Below, piece by piece: positions 12,491 to 25,048 of a DNA stretch of 64,000 bases. The notes under the pieces are model-generated. The model made no database searches. It was not told the origin of the DNA and saw only the letters and a list, made by a program, of their open reading frames with translations. The stretch covers positions 2,666,001 through 2,730,000 of the forward strand of contig NC_089459.1 in assembly GCF_026210795.1 (NCBI RefSeq), read 5' to 3'. How positions within the stretch are numbered: the first letter of the stretch is position 1; each line of letters begins with the position of its first letter. The stretch comes from Rhizophagus irregularis (Eukaryota; Glomeromycota; Glomeromycetes; Glomerales; Glomeraceae). The translations under genes and the position numbers were made by a program.

Positions 12491-14801
12491 ATGTCTTCTA
12501 TTTTTGACAATTGTTATATTACATTCTCTGGCGTGTTTAATGCTGGTAATCACGCTCTCCTTGGTTCTATTATTCGCGAGCATGGTGGTCAAGTTGCTTC
12601 AAGTTTATCAAAAAGGTCTACTCACTTGGTGGTCACCGAAGAAGACTATAAAAAACAAAGTTCAAAGGTCCTAGCTACCAAAACTAAATTTGATAAAGTA
12701 TCAATTGTAACTTGGAAGTGGGTTGAAGATTCTATCGAAAAAGAAACAAAACTCCTTGAATCAAATTATGCTCCTTCAGATAATACCGATGATATTGATA
12801 TGGAAGACGCGAATGACGACTCTACTGTAAATAGAAAACATAAGCAAAGTGATGATAAGAACGATCAAGTTAATAATGATGATCAAGATAACAATGAAGT
12901 CCTTCCTTCACGAAAACGTAGACGTGTTGCTAAGAAAGATGCGATTAATGACAATGATCATGATCAAAGTACTACTACTGCAACTACTTTAGTTGATACC
13001 ACTTCAACTATACAAAAAAATACCACTACAATTTCTACTAGTTATCAAGTTGATCAGAATGACGAAGTTGCAGAAACTCGAATTGTCGAAGAAAAAAAAA
13101 TGGTCAAGGTTGTGCTTAAGGGTAAAGCGCCGGTTGATGAAGCCTTCGATAATAAGAATTCTGTACACGTTTATTCTGAAGGAGAAATTGTTTGGGATGC
13201 TCTTCTTAATTGCACCAATATTGGGAATAATAATAATAAATTTTATATTATTCAACTTTTGCAAACCGATTCTTTTAAAGAATACTACGTTTTTAATAAG
13301 TGGGGAAGAGTTGGATATTCTAATAATCAAACGAGCTGTTATGGTCCTACCACATCATTGGATCAAGCAAAACGCGAGTTCAACAAAAAATTTAGAATCA
13401 AGACTAGTAATGATTGGTTAACTGTATGTCAAGATTTCACTAAATTTGTTCCAAGTAATGGTAAATATACTTTATTGAAACGCGACTACGATGATGATGA
13501 AAAAGAAGACGAACAAAAAGATAAAAAAGATAAAAAGAAAACCAAGAATAAAGAAAAAGAAGAATCTAAACCCATTCCAGAATCAACCCTTCATCCAAAG
13601 GTTCAAGATATCGTGAATATGATATTTGGTAAGATGTAAAATCATTATTTATATTAAATATAAAAAATTATTTTATTTATTATTAATTCATAAATTATAG
13701 ATGTGAACCAGTGGAAGGAGGCAATGAAGGAGTTTGAGTATGGTAAGTAAATTAATTTCAAAATAATAAAATTGATATTTTAAAATTTCTTAATTTAACA
13801 ATTTCCTTATCTCAAATAATTTAGATTCTGTCAAATTACCTTTGGGTAAAATTGGAAAATCCACAATTAATCAAGGATATGGTATACTTAAACGGATAGA
13901 ATCTGTGCTAATGGGAAAATCTACTGAAAATTTGGAAACTTTGTCTAATAATTTTTACACAGTCATTCCACATTATTTTGGCATGAGAAAACCACTTATC
14001 ATCAATAGCTTGAATTTACTAAAGGCTAAATTGGAGATGGTTGAAACCTTGGGAGAAATTGAAATCGCTAATTCCTTGAATATTGAACGTGAAGTTGATA
14101 TCAATCCACTGGATGCTCACTACAATACTCTTAAATTAGATAGGTTGGAACCTTTGGATCATGAATCTATAGAATTTAAAATGGTGGTTAATTATGTTAA
14201 TAATACGCATGGTGTCACACACTCTCATTTTAAACTTGATGTCTTGGAAGTGTTTGACTTGGAACGTAAAGGAGAAAGAGAAAGATTTCAACCATTTTCA
14301 AAATTACATAATAGAGCTTTGTTATGGCATGGAAGTCGTATAACTAACTTTGCAGGGATCTTAAGTCAAGGATTACGTATTGCGCCTCCGAATGCGCCTG
14401 TGTCAGGTTATATGTTTGGAAAAGGAGTTTATTTTGCGGATATTGTATCAAAATCAGCGCAATATGTTCATTGTAATTATGGAAGCAACATTGGTCTCAT
14501 GCTCTTAAGCGAAGTCGCATTAGGAGACATGCTTGAGTTAAACAATTCAGATTATAATGCAGACCAAGAAGCAAAAAAGCAATCAAAACATTCTGTTAAA
14601 GGTTGTGGCAGAATCATTCCTGATCCTGAAAGCTTTATCACTTTGGAAAATGGCTGTGTTATTCCTTGTGGTAAAAACAAAGATATATCAGGCGGTGGTC
14701 ATTGCTTATACTATAATGAATATATTGTTTATGATGAAGCTCAAATTATGCAAAAATATTTGATTAAAATGAAATTTAATTATAATAATAAGTATTATTA
14801 G
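12491..14801 (+). CDS. Poly(ADP-ribose) polymerase with BRCT, WGR, regulatory and catalytic domains
   Basis: PARPs use NAD+ to build ADP-ribose chains on proteins, chiefly at DNA breaks in the nucleus. Three exons: 12491-13628, 13701-13742 and 13825-14801, giving 718 aa. Residues about 1-95 form a BRCT domain (CYITFSGVFNAGN; STHLVVTEEDY; WKWVEDSI). An Asp/Asn-rich linker with a basic RKRRRVAKK patch (likely nuclear localisation) follows. The WGR domain contains YYVFNKWGRVGY. The helical regulatory domain has PLGKIGKSTINQGY. The catalytic H-Y-E triad is visible: His in LLWHGSRITNF, Tyr in GKGVYFADIVSKSAQY and Glu in YYNEYIVYDEAQI. This is the usual filamentous-fungal PARP layout, without N-terminal zinc fingers. 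Nothing essential appears missing. Confidence 0.93.
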
Positions 14802-16034
14802 CGAAATTATTTAAATTTGCAGTTAAGATCGTTAAAAATACTTTATTATATTTAGTAATTTTATATTTTTATTCACAATATCTTATATATATTTTATCAT
14901 AAATTAGTTTGGGGTTTTTTAAATAAATAAAGTAAAAAATTAAGCAACATAAGGATATGTTTTTAAGATATATTAAGTATAATAATTTTTATTAAGACAA
15001 ATTTTAATAATACATTAAGAATCATAAAATGGAAAACTATGTAATGAAGGAACGATTTACTGATGAAAAATATAAAAATTCTACTTTGTTAATAATAAAA
15101 TAATAAAATTAATAAAATCCAAATTCTGGTTAATTAAAAAAAAAAAATAACAAAAAATGGAAGAAAAAAATGACAAAATAAAAAAAAAATGAAAATAAAG
15201 AAAAAATAATAATTTTAGAAGAAAAGTAAGAGAACACGTAAATTTGCGGTAATAGAGGAAAAAATATAATTTCTAAATTAAAGAAAAAAGAAAAAAAAAT
15301 GGTTATTATAAAAAAGCAAAGTATTACAGTTTACAGTCCGTAATTTAAATAGAGTATTACATCAATTTTTAATCGACATGATGCCAAAGATCTCAAGGTT
15401 CTTATTATGGTCCATGGCATATAATGCGACTTTATAAAATAAATAAAATAAGTAAAACTTGCATAAATTTTCAATAAATTTAGCAGAAATTTGGAAAATC
15501 TCAACAATATTAACCATATTGGCTATTTTAGTATTTAATAAAATGAATTTTTTTTATTGATATAACTGTTCTGTATATATTATTAATTTAATATTTTACT
15601 GAATAACAATTTAATGTCTAAAGTCTAAACCCGATTGTATTTATAAACAAAATCAATAAATAACCAAACAAAATAAAAGAAAAATTAAGAAAATAATCTT
15701 TTAACAAGAAAATAATCTTTAAATTCAATTATGGGGAAAATTTTACATATAAAACATCATTTTTCTTAATCAGTTGAGAATATAAATAAATAAATATATA
15801 TATTTTTAAATATTTATACCAAAATTTTTTTTGTAATAAAATCCATTAGATCTTTTTCCACAAAAAAAACAAGATCTTTTTTTCCACAAAAAAAAAACAA
15901 GATCTTTCACAAAAAATCAACAGAAAATATTAATCTTTTAACAGAAAATAATCTTTTATTAACAGAAAATAGAATATTTGGGAAGAAAAATGACGGAGGA
16001 TAAAAGAAATAGATAAAAAAACAATATACATAGT
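14802..16034. other. AT-rich spacer with short direct repeats
   Basis: No gene seen. The stretch 15850-15960 has a stuttering direct repeat built on CCACAAAAAAAACAAGATCT and AGAAAATAATCTTTTAA words, likely slippage-derived. Long A-runs dominate. Confidence 0.4.
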
Positions 16035-16036
16035 AA

Positions 16037-17002
16037 CTAGCTGTCACCCGTTGCTTCGCGCCGGGACCAATGAGTTTTTTTAAATAGAAAGATTTAGTAT
16101 TATAATGTAATACTAAGTAAATTAAAGAAGTTTTTTGTTTATAATTAGGTAATAATTACTTAACAAAAAATATGTATTAAATTATATTTATAATATTAGA
16201 ATGATATAAATAATAAATTATTTTTAGAATAATGTATTAATGATTTGATGTTTGAGCGTAGAGTGAAATTCGGATTAATTAGGAATTGTGAAAAAATAAT
16301 TATCAATAAAAATTGATTAATTTTTTAGAAGTATTCTTGAAAAAACTTAAATATTATGAAAATACTACAAATATTTATATTAATTAATTAATTATTTCTT
16401 ATTTTTATTACGTCAATCTTAAACTTATAACCAACTTAGGAAAAATATTTGAACATTTAAATGTATTAGAAATCTGTTCATTTCATTTATTATTATTCTC
16501 GTAAAAATATCAATTTTTTTTGATTTTTATGAATTTGAAAATCAAACTATTTATCCAGCGATTAATTTAATTGAAAATCTTAATCATCTTACTACATGTT
16601 ATTATGATTTTTTAAAAAAAAATTGAAAGAAAAAAAAAATTAAAAATAAATTTGGGGGAAAGAAATTGGTTCAAAAAAAGGGAAATTTCTGAAAAAAAAG
16701 GAATCTGAAAAAAATAAGTATCGAAAAAAAAAATAATTTTCAGTTTGGGGAAAAGAATGAGAAAAATCAAATTTTCGGTTTGAAATAAAAACTAACCCGA
16801 AAGAAGAAAGGAAGAAAAAATTTTTTTCAGTTTGAAATTGTATTAGTTGATTGGAATGTACACGGATAAATAGATCAGGCGGAGGTATGATATGTCACGG
16901 GTTTTAATTATATGGCATAGATTTCAAGTTACACAATTCAAATTATTATGCAGAGACTAATCCAAACGTCAGACATTTTTTAGTTTTTTAGTTATATAGA
17001 TT
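16037..17002 (+). repeat. Probable dispersed element, starts CTAGCTGTCACCCG, ends TTAGTTATATAGAT
   Basis: The left end contains CTGTCACCCGTTGCTTCGCG, the only GC-rich word for kilobases. The right end reads CACAATTCAAATTATTATGC and then ACATTTTTTAGTTTTTTAG. The last about 70 bases recur in diverged form at 17540-17607, which shows this is a repeat terminus. No coding sequence was found inside, and no target duplication could be set. Class unknown; extent is inferred from the two ends. Confidence 0.4.
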
Positions 17003-17539
17003 TATTGATTTAATTACAAAATATCTATATTATTAAAAACAATCTCACAAAAAAAATTCGTTAATATCATTAACTAAAAAAAATCTCACAAAAAGCCATA
17101 GGACATAGTTCTATAGTCTTGACCCAAGCCAAAAAAAAAGAATAGACTATTTTTTGGGTTAAAAAAAAAATCCCCTGAAAAAAAATCCAATAAGAATAAA
17201 AAAATTTTGGTTAAGTTAACCAAAAGAAACAATAATGATAAAAAGAGGGATAAAAAAATTAATAAAAAAAAAGACTAAAAAGGTAGTTTCGGTTTTTTGG
17301 TAAAAACTGAAAAAAATTATTATTAAAGAAATGGTTCGTGGTAACTAAGAGAGCGGAAATGACCAACAAATAAATGCATATACTTTTTTTTGTTAGTAAT
17401 TAATCCATCAGAATAAAAAAAAATACAAGTTAAAATTTTAATTAACTGTAAATGTATTAGTTTAAAGATTTGTTATCGTAGTCAGTTAATTATGATATAA
17501 TTATGATATGATAATTACATCGAACGCACACTTTTCAAT

Positions 17540-17607
17540 GTTACACAATTCAAATTATTTATACAGGGTAATCTAAATATGACAAAAATTTTTTAATTAG
17601 ATAGATT
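17540..17607 (+). repeat. Second, diverged copy of the 16.9-kb repeat terminus
   Basis: GTTACACAATTCAAATTATT, TACAGGGTAATCTAAATATG, then ACAAAAATTTTTTAATTAGA parallels 16930-17002 with scattered changes. Only this 3' part is alike; the upstream sequence is unrelated or decayed. Confidence 0.45.
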
Positions 17608-19805
17608 TGAAGATCTTCATCTTCCCTATTTGAAGTATCCCATTTTTTATTCTGACGAATTTTAGATTTAGTAAACCTTTTTCTTGTTCCTTCAAAAATA
17701 TCGTTTCCTACTTTTCATAATTATAAACTTTTCAAAATTTTCTTTTTTCGATCTTCAACCCATTTCTTATTATAGTTAATTCCCATTCCCAAATCTAAAA
17801 ATAGATATCTTAAAATTAAACTAAATATAATACTGCGCCCCACACAATAAATTCTCTAATTTCTATTAAAAAAAAAAAAATAGTTTTAGTAATTTCAAAT
17901 TTCAAAGACATAATAATTTCATAACTTTCACCAGTTTAGATAGTGTTGATATTAGCACGCCCAAAAATAATACGACCATCTGGACGAGAAATGTGTTTTA
18001 AGATGTATATGGAGATTTAGGGTTTCGACTAGATTACAACCATTAGATGTGAGGTACTTTATTTATTTATTTGAAACACCCGGACTAGCACAGCAATTTA
18101 AAAAAATAAATATTTTAAACTGTTCCGTTAAACAAGAATTTTATTAATAGGAGATACTGAAAAAGAACCAAATTTATATTGAATAGGTGTTTATTTAACT
18201 TTAAAATAGATTATTTTACATACAAATATAATTATTGTTTACTCTCTCCCATCACTACACCAAAGAACAAAGTGAACTGGCAGGATGTTTTAGAAACGAG
18301 AAATATCTCATCAGACTATGTAAATACAAAATACCCTTGATCCTGGTTGACACGAGTCAAATTATAGAACAAGGTCTAATTCAAGAATTGACTCAGAATC
18401 AATGCGAAGTTTGTCTACAATTAAGCACTGTTAAATCAAAGTCTGCTCTTCCTTTATGATTTAATTTTTAAAGGTATGATTACAAAAAGTCACAATTTAA
18501 TAATTAATGAAAATTGAAAAATCAAATAATTTATTTTATTAATATTTTAGAAAGCCATGAGATAATTTTTTAAATTAAATACGTAAATATGAAATGGAAT
18601 CAGCGTTGTATAAATAAATAAACGCGTAAAAATAATATAATGTTTATAATTATACAAGTTATTTATAATATATTTTTATATTTTTAGTTCATTTAGTTAT
18701 TTATAGTTCATTTATAAACAAGTTTTCATAGTAGATATTTCTTTATAATAGAAAGAAAAGATTAAAGAAAAGATAGAAAGATAGAAAGAAAGAAAGATGG
18801 AAAGAAACGATAGAAAGATTAATTATTCATCATAATTGACAACTTACTATCAAGAATATTTTAAAAGAATGTTGTTTTCACTGACATTATGAAAAATAAA
18901 ACAATTAAAATAAAATTGAATTTTTTACTCATTGTAAATTTTCACGCATTAAACTATACTTTTTTTTATAAATGAATTATATTATGATAACAGTTAATAA
19001 AAAGATAGAATTATATTAATAAAAAAAATGAATATACTATTAAATTCTATTAAATTCTATTATGTAATTAGACGTGTACTACATGAAAAGAAATTAACCA
19101 CTGCACTGGGAAACTATGTTACGAATGGAGAATTATAAGATGTATAAAGTCAGTATAATTATTCTTTAATAATAATAATATTTGTAACTCAACTGGCGTA
19201 TGTTGTTAGTAGGATTAGACTAAACTTCGCTAAAGTTCATATATTTTGATATAATATATCAATTTTTTATGTTCCACTGGGAGCGCCGTGAAAATCACAT
19301 GCGATACGAACGCCCAAATGTGGAATCTCCAGGGTTTACAACATTTATCCCATTCCTCCCACATGATAGTGCCCCACTGTTTATTTTTACACAAAAGCAC
19401 CTTCGCTCTTTACCTTTTATTTAAAAAAAAACCTCGCCCTAATACCTTTATTAACATTTTTTTCGCGAAACGCGAAAGAATAAAATTTCTTAAACGTTGC
19501 ACAAATTTTGTGGCTAGCTGAGCCACAATCGTATTTAAAAAAAGGATGATAATCTACAGGTTAAGTGTGCCATTACTTCAACTTATAAATTAACTCTTGA
19601 AGTCTATGAACATTAATGTCAACCATCCTTCTTAATCATTATAAACCAATCTTAATTTAGAGTAAATAAATGTTGTTGATTTAACATCTAATAAATAAGC
19701 GATCGTTTTCTTTAGAGAATTCATAAAAATGTAAATAAACAAATCGTCATTACTGTTTATTGATTTGCAGATTTGCAATTATTCCAAATTTGCAAATAAT
19801 TTACA
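17608..19805. other. Gene-poor spacer before the SNAP-like gene
   Basis: Mostly AT-rich sequence with a GAAA-type purine microsatellite at about 18755-18815. An open frame of 74 codons at 18235-18459 (YKIPLILVDTSQIIEQGLIQ in its middle) has less biased base use than its surroundings and may be an exon or gene remnant. I cannot assign it. The open frame at 19288-19521 looks like chance. Confidence 0.4.
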
Positions 19806-20300
19806 TTGTTTTCATATGATATATACATGCTAACTATACTTTTAATTATTAAAAAATTTTTTTTCTTTCTCCCTACAATGTTATTTTTTATTCTTTTGAT
19901 CTTTATCGGATATTACTTTCATAAATGTAGACCTGACGCAAACTCTTTTAGAGAATACATATTGACCAATAATTCTAATTCCTCTTCTTCGTCTTCTTCT
20001 TCACAAGAATTATTTAAATTTTTTAACAAACTTTTAGTTGGACAACCAAGTGTTCCAGAATTCAAACTTGATGACTATTATTGTTTTACTGTCGTAACAT
20101 TCAGGGATGGAACGGCAACTTATGTAGGTTTTCTAAATAAATGGTATATATGGAGCAAGATTGAAGTAGTCGGTTCGAAAGGAAGAGGTAAAAAAAAGAA
20201 TTCAGTGACAGAAATGCAAGTCATTGAAGGGTTAGCTTACGAAGATAAAGAAGTCGCTATAAGAGCCAAAGGAAAGAAGGATTGTGTGTATCATCTTTGA
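19806..20300 (+). CDS. N-terminal membrane segment: separate small protein or first exon of the SNAP-like gene
   Basis: Reads MFSYDIYMLTILLIIKKFFF and continues with a second strongly hydrophobic stretch (LFFILLIFIGYYF), a Ser-rich linker, then a compact-looking part with VTFRDGTATYVGFLNKWYIW and a basic GRGKKK. If it is a separate gene it stops at 20298-20300 (164 aa). Two facts favour joining it to the SNAP exons. Only 65 bases separate its stop from the first SNAP exon. Splicing at a GTGTGT donor (20284) to the acceptor at 20365 keeps the frame and gives a 403-aa protein. I do not recognise the domain itself. Confidence 0.55.
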   Translation: MFSYDIYMLTILLIIKKFFFFLPTMLFFILLIFIGYYFHKCRPDANSFREYILTNNSNSSSSSSSSQELFKFFNKLLVGQPSVPEFKLDDYYCFTVVTFRDGTATYVGFLNKWYIWSKIEVVGSKGRGKKKNSVTEMQVIEGLAYEDKEVAIRAKGKKDCVYHL

Positions 20301-20365
20301 AGAGCGTTTTTATTATAATTTTTGTTATTTATGCAATTTTTTTTTTTTTTTTAAAAAAAAAACAG

Positions 20366-21425
20366 ATCATACGGCAGCAAGATCATTTTTATCAGCGGCA
20401 AAGCAATTCAAAAAAATCGGTGATGAATCTAATCTTCTCGAAGCCGCAAATTGTTATGAAGATGCTTACAAAGCCTTTCAACAAGTAAAACAGAATGGTA
20501 TTTTATAAATATAAAAAAATTATTTAATTGGTTTATTCGGTTATCGTCAAATTTATGTTTACCGTTTTTTTTTTCTACAGATAAAGCGCTTGAAGCGTTG
20601 GAGACGGCAGCTTCTATTCATGAAAAGAATATAAGACAAAGCACTCGTGCAGCACGTATATACGAAATATTAGCGGATCAGTATAAAAAATCGAACAGTT
20701 CACAATATAGTTTGGAAAAAGCACTTAAAGTACGTAACACTTTTTATCAATTTACCAATAAAATAAATTATTTTAATATATTTTATTACACACACACACA
20801 TATATATATAGATGCATCGGAAAGCTGCTGATCTGTTCGAACTAGACGGTGATGGGTAATATATTTTAGCAATATCCTAGTTGCCACAATTTACAAATTA
20901 AATCATCTAAACTTTAATTTTCGCGTTTTTTTTATAGCCGTTTCCTATTTTCTTTAATATCGCAAGCTGAATTATCTGCTGAAATTGGATATTATGAGCA
21001 AGCAATAGATCTCTTTGACAATATAATGACACTTTCAGTAAATGATTCAGTGCTTAGTTATAAGACCAAGAGTTATATTTTTTGGCAGTGTCTTTGCATC
21101 ATTGCTTTGGATGATTGGGTGAGACTTGAGAAGCAATTCAAACAATCTGTTGAACAATATCCGAGCTTTGCGGATAGTAGAGAATGTGCTTTTATAAACG
21201 TAAACTCATTCATAATGTCATTTAATTAATTATTATTAACGTTGCGATTTATTTTAATACATATATTTCTTTTTATAGAACTTGATTCAATCCAAAAATT
21301 CTTGTGATCCATCTGAATTTTCCACAGCTTGCAAAGAGTATGACCAACTTACAACATTAACACCATGGCAAACTCATATTTTACTTGAAGCCAAAAAAGT
21401 TTTAGAAGTTAAAGATCTACGATAG
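20366..21425 (+). CDS. Alpha-SNAP / Sec17-like protein, 5' end uncertain
   Basis: Alpha-SNAP recruits the NSF/Sec18 ATPase to SNARE bundles so that membrane-fusion machinery can be recycled. Exons 20366-20497, 20581-20729, 20812-20855, 20938-21199 and 21279-21425 join in phase. They give the TPR-like solenoid: TAARSFLSAAKQFKKIGDES, RAARIYEILADQY, ISQAELSAEIGYYEQAIDLF. The family signature follows, YPSFADSREC (compare FADSRE in Sec17), and the protein ends EVKDLR, resembling the Asp-Leu-rich end that stimulates NSF. About 50 residues of a normal SNAP N-terminus are missing. The preceding open frame at 19806 may supply a different N-terminus by fusion. It converges on the TMEM14 gene 105 bases away. 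A CA/TA microsatellite sits in the intron near 20790. Confidence 0.8.
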
Positions 21426-21530
21426 ATAATTATTCGAATATTCAAATTATTATTTATTAAAATAGAATTATAATACATTTTATGAACATTCATTAAGCTT
21501 GACATTTTGACTAATTATTATTAAAATTCA

Positions 21531-22140
21531 TTATACACCAACTCTATATTCATAAATCTTTTTTGCATAATAAGCTCCAACTCCAACTGATAATACACTT
21601 AATGAAAGAGTAATAGGTTTTTGGGTCTTTATAGCACGAGGAACCATGCTAAATGCTAATATAGTGGATGCAGCTTTAAAAAAAAAAAAAATTTAATTAT
21701 CCGAGCTTAAGTTTCCAAAAAAAAGCGATTTTTTTTTTTACCTAGAGCTGTTTCATGCCCATAATCTTTATTTTTTTTGATGATATATCTTTAAAGCATT
21801 AAATAAAAGTTAACTTAGTCAAATTACAATGAATCTCATAGGTAATTCAGCATACCCAGCAATTCCATATAAAGTTCCAACTCCTACTCCTGCAATTAGC
21901 GAGGGCATTGAACGTGCTTTAGAATAAGCGGCGATACCTCCAATGCCACCTACCGTGTAATAAATGTAAAAGTAACTATTTTTATTATTTTTATTAATTA
22001 TAGAAGAGTAAATAATAGCATGAAACTTGAAAAGTTGAGATTAAGACGATTAAGACTGGTCTAAGATTTTGTTACCCGTAAGGATAATTAAATTAAAACA
22101 TACATATAACTGCCATTGTATAAGAAGGATGGTGCGACAT
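21531..22140 (-). CDS. TMEM14-family small membrane protein
   Basis: TMEM14 proteins are about 100-residue, four-helix membrane proteins; animal TMEM14C is mitochondrial and linked to haem synthesis, but the fungal role is not set. Four exons: 22104-22140, 21856-21949, 21742-21788 and 21531-21673. The product begins MSHHPSYTMAVICGGIGG and runs through the diagnostic YSKARSMPSLIAGVGVGTL. The middle has KDYGHETALAASTILAFSM, and a Gly-rich last helix ends in a basic KKIYEYRVGV. The splice choice at 21949 was made because it gives the family's GGI-x-GY-type motif. It is divergent from UBR1 across 286 bases. Confidence 0.82.
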
Positions 22141-22426
22141 TTTTTTTAAAAAAAAATTTATATTAATAAAATAAAGTATTAACAGTTAATAGTTAATAGT
22201 CGAAATAGTGATTTAAATCAAAATCAAAATCCATTCGCAAATTACGTTTTCAGCTTGTCACAAACGTGTAATCACCCAATAATAATTATGACCGAATTTT
22301 TTCATAGTGTGGTGTGTATATATATTATGTAATTATTTTCTAAGTAGCTTAACATTTTAGTATTTTGTTTTACTATTTTTTAGTGAAATCAAATAATTTA
22401 TTTTTTTCTTAAATCAAAATTTCTTT
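22141..22426. promoter_or_regulatory. Bidirectional promoter region between TMEM14 gene and UBR1
   Basis: 286 bases between divergent start codons. The central part (about 22225-22290) is less AT-rich than the flanks. No single factor site is claimed; function is inferred from layout. Confidence 0.45.
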
Positions 22427-25015
22427 ATGGAACCAGAAGCCACAACATCACATACTTTTCCTTTTAACAATAATGAATCAGAAAGTTTATCACTCTCGAC
22501 TTATTTAAACTCATGTCCGAAAATTTTTGGATATAGGTTAAAAGAAAGTGCACAACAAGAAATACTGAAAAGACTATTCTCAGAGCTATGGAATTCGAAT
22601 GAAGACCATAGATCTTTATTTTTTCCAAACGGTTTTGGTGAAGGACCTGATGCGTATAAATTGAGTCTTTCACAAGGAGAAGAATATTCACCAACACAAA
22701 AAGGAAAAGCTTGTGGTCACGTCTTTAGAAAAGGAGAAGGTGTCTATCGATGCAGGTGAGAATTTCATTAGATAATTAGAGTTGGATCGAGTGGGAGTTG
22801 GTATGGGAATTGCCAAATTATATCTGATCAAGGATCTGATTTTTTTTGGTTGTTTGATTCATTTGTTATACTCTATATGAATTGTTTCACAATAACATAA
22901 TTAAATTGTATCAGATGAATTAAAAATTATTTATAAAATTAAATACCACAAGATTATTTTTTTTATTCGAAGAATATTTCTAACGCAGAAAGATTATAAT
23001 TATTGTTATTGCGTAGAAACTGCGCACTAGACGAAACGTGTGTCTTTTGTTCTCGTTGTTTTCATGCCACTAATCATGAAGGACATGACGTTACTTTCTC
23101 TGTGAATTCTGGATCTGGCAGTTCTGGTTGTTGTGACTGTGGTGACCCGGAGGCTTGGAAGATTCCTATACATTGTGCTTATCATTCACCAGATGCTTCT
23201 TCACCAGATTCAAGTGAATTTGAACAAATACAATATGAAGAAATATTACCTGATGATCTGTTAGATTCCATTCACGTTACTATTTCTACTGTCCTTGATT
23301 TCATATTGGACACTTTATATGCTTCCCCTGAGGAGATGTCTCCCCTTAGTGAGGAAGAAGTCAGAGAGGAAGCTAAACGAGCTGCCAATTTTATTAGAGA
23401 TCCTATAAATAATGTTGATGAGGAGAAATTATTCGCGGTTGTACTTTGGAATGATGAACATCATTCTTTTCACGAAGTGATTGAACAACTAATGGATGCA
23501 ACCAGTTGTAGCAAAGCAGAAGCAAAAGCAATAGCTGAAAGAGTTGATTCTTATGTACGTAATGTGGCTAAATTTGTATTTTTGTTGTTAATATATGTCC
23601 GATGAAAAAATCATTTGTTTTTAATATGAACGTATTTTATATTTTTAATCAGGGACGTGATATTGTTCAAATATCTGAAGATATACAACGTCTTCTTAAC
23701 ATAGCACGTGCAATAACATCGATAGGACTTGCTGTTACTGTACGTTCCGCGCGTGATACTTTCCGTGAAGGAATGTGTGGTCTTTTCATTGATTGGTTAA
23801 AAGATCTTGCAGGAGGCAAAATTGGTTCGAATGTTACTATATTGAGAAATATAATTTGTGAAGAATTATGTAAAGAATGTAAAGTATGGAATAAATCTCG
23901 TAATGCAAAACGAGCAAAGATTGATGAAAAATGGAGGATTCTTAATGATATTGGCATAGGGGACACACGAAATGGTGAAACAGAAGGCACCACAAGTGAA
24001 TATATGAGTGATGATGAAATGGTAATGATTGATGATGACAATGAAAATAATGAAGATGATGCTTCTAACAATTATAAGCGATCCTCAGAATTTAGCGGTG
24101 ATTATGATATATCAATGGAAGAGGATTCTAGTGATACAATTGAACCAATGGATGAAGATGAATCTATAATATATCGTGGAACCTCTTCATTGATGAAAAC
24201 AGTAGAAGATTTTAAAAAAGAGTTGCGATTGGATAGATTGTTGATCTTAGATTTAAGGCTTTGGAAAGAAGCAAGAGCCGGATTAAGGGAATTGTACATT
24301 GGAACATTAGTAATAAATCCAGAGTACAAAAAAATAATGGGTATATTTTTTTTTTAAAAAAAAATATATTCTTTAATTTACTTGGTTTTTTTTTTAATTA
24401 CAATTCAACATTTATTTGCCTTTAGGTATCCGTTTTGCTCGCAATTACGTTAACCTTGCAAAAGCATTTCTTACTCCTGACCGCGAACCTGAACATTCAA
24501 TTATTCTTTTTTCTGTTCAACTTTTTACTGTTCCCACTATTTCTACAATTCTTGTCACCCAATATAAATTCCTTACGACAATTTTTACTATACTTCATAC
24601 ATTTTTTACTTCCAACGCTGTTGGAGATGATTTAGATAGCATCGATCTAAATGCTAAAATCGATTGTGATTCCGAGGCCTTCAAAAATCGCCGTTACTTT
24701 CATGTATTTCAAGATCTTCGTTATATTATCAGTAATGATTCTGTAGAAAAAACTGTGCCAAAAAATCCTCATTATTTGCAACAATACCTGAATCTAATCG
24801 CATTATTTCATGGAATGAATCTAAACATTCGTGCAACTCAACAACATGTTGAGTATGAAAATGATAGTTGGGTTAATGCATTTAACGTCACTTTGCAAAT
24901 TGCGAAAAGTTGCCGTCAATTTTCTGAATGTTATACTGGTAATACCAGAACACTGTGTGTAACAATTCGTAAAGTTTTAAGAAAATTGTACGAATTAAGT
25001 TCAAGGCGTGATAAC

Positions 25016-25048
<33 letters not shown>

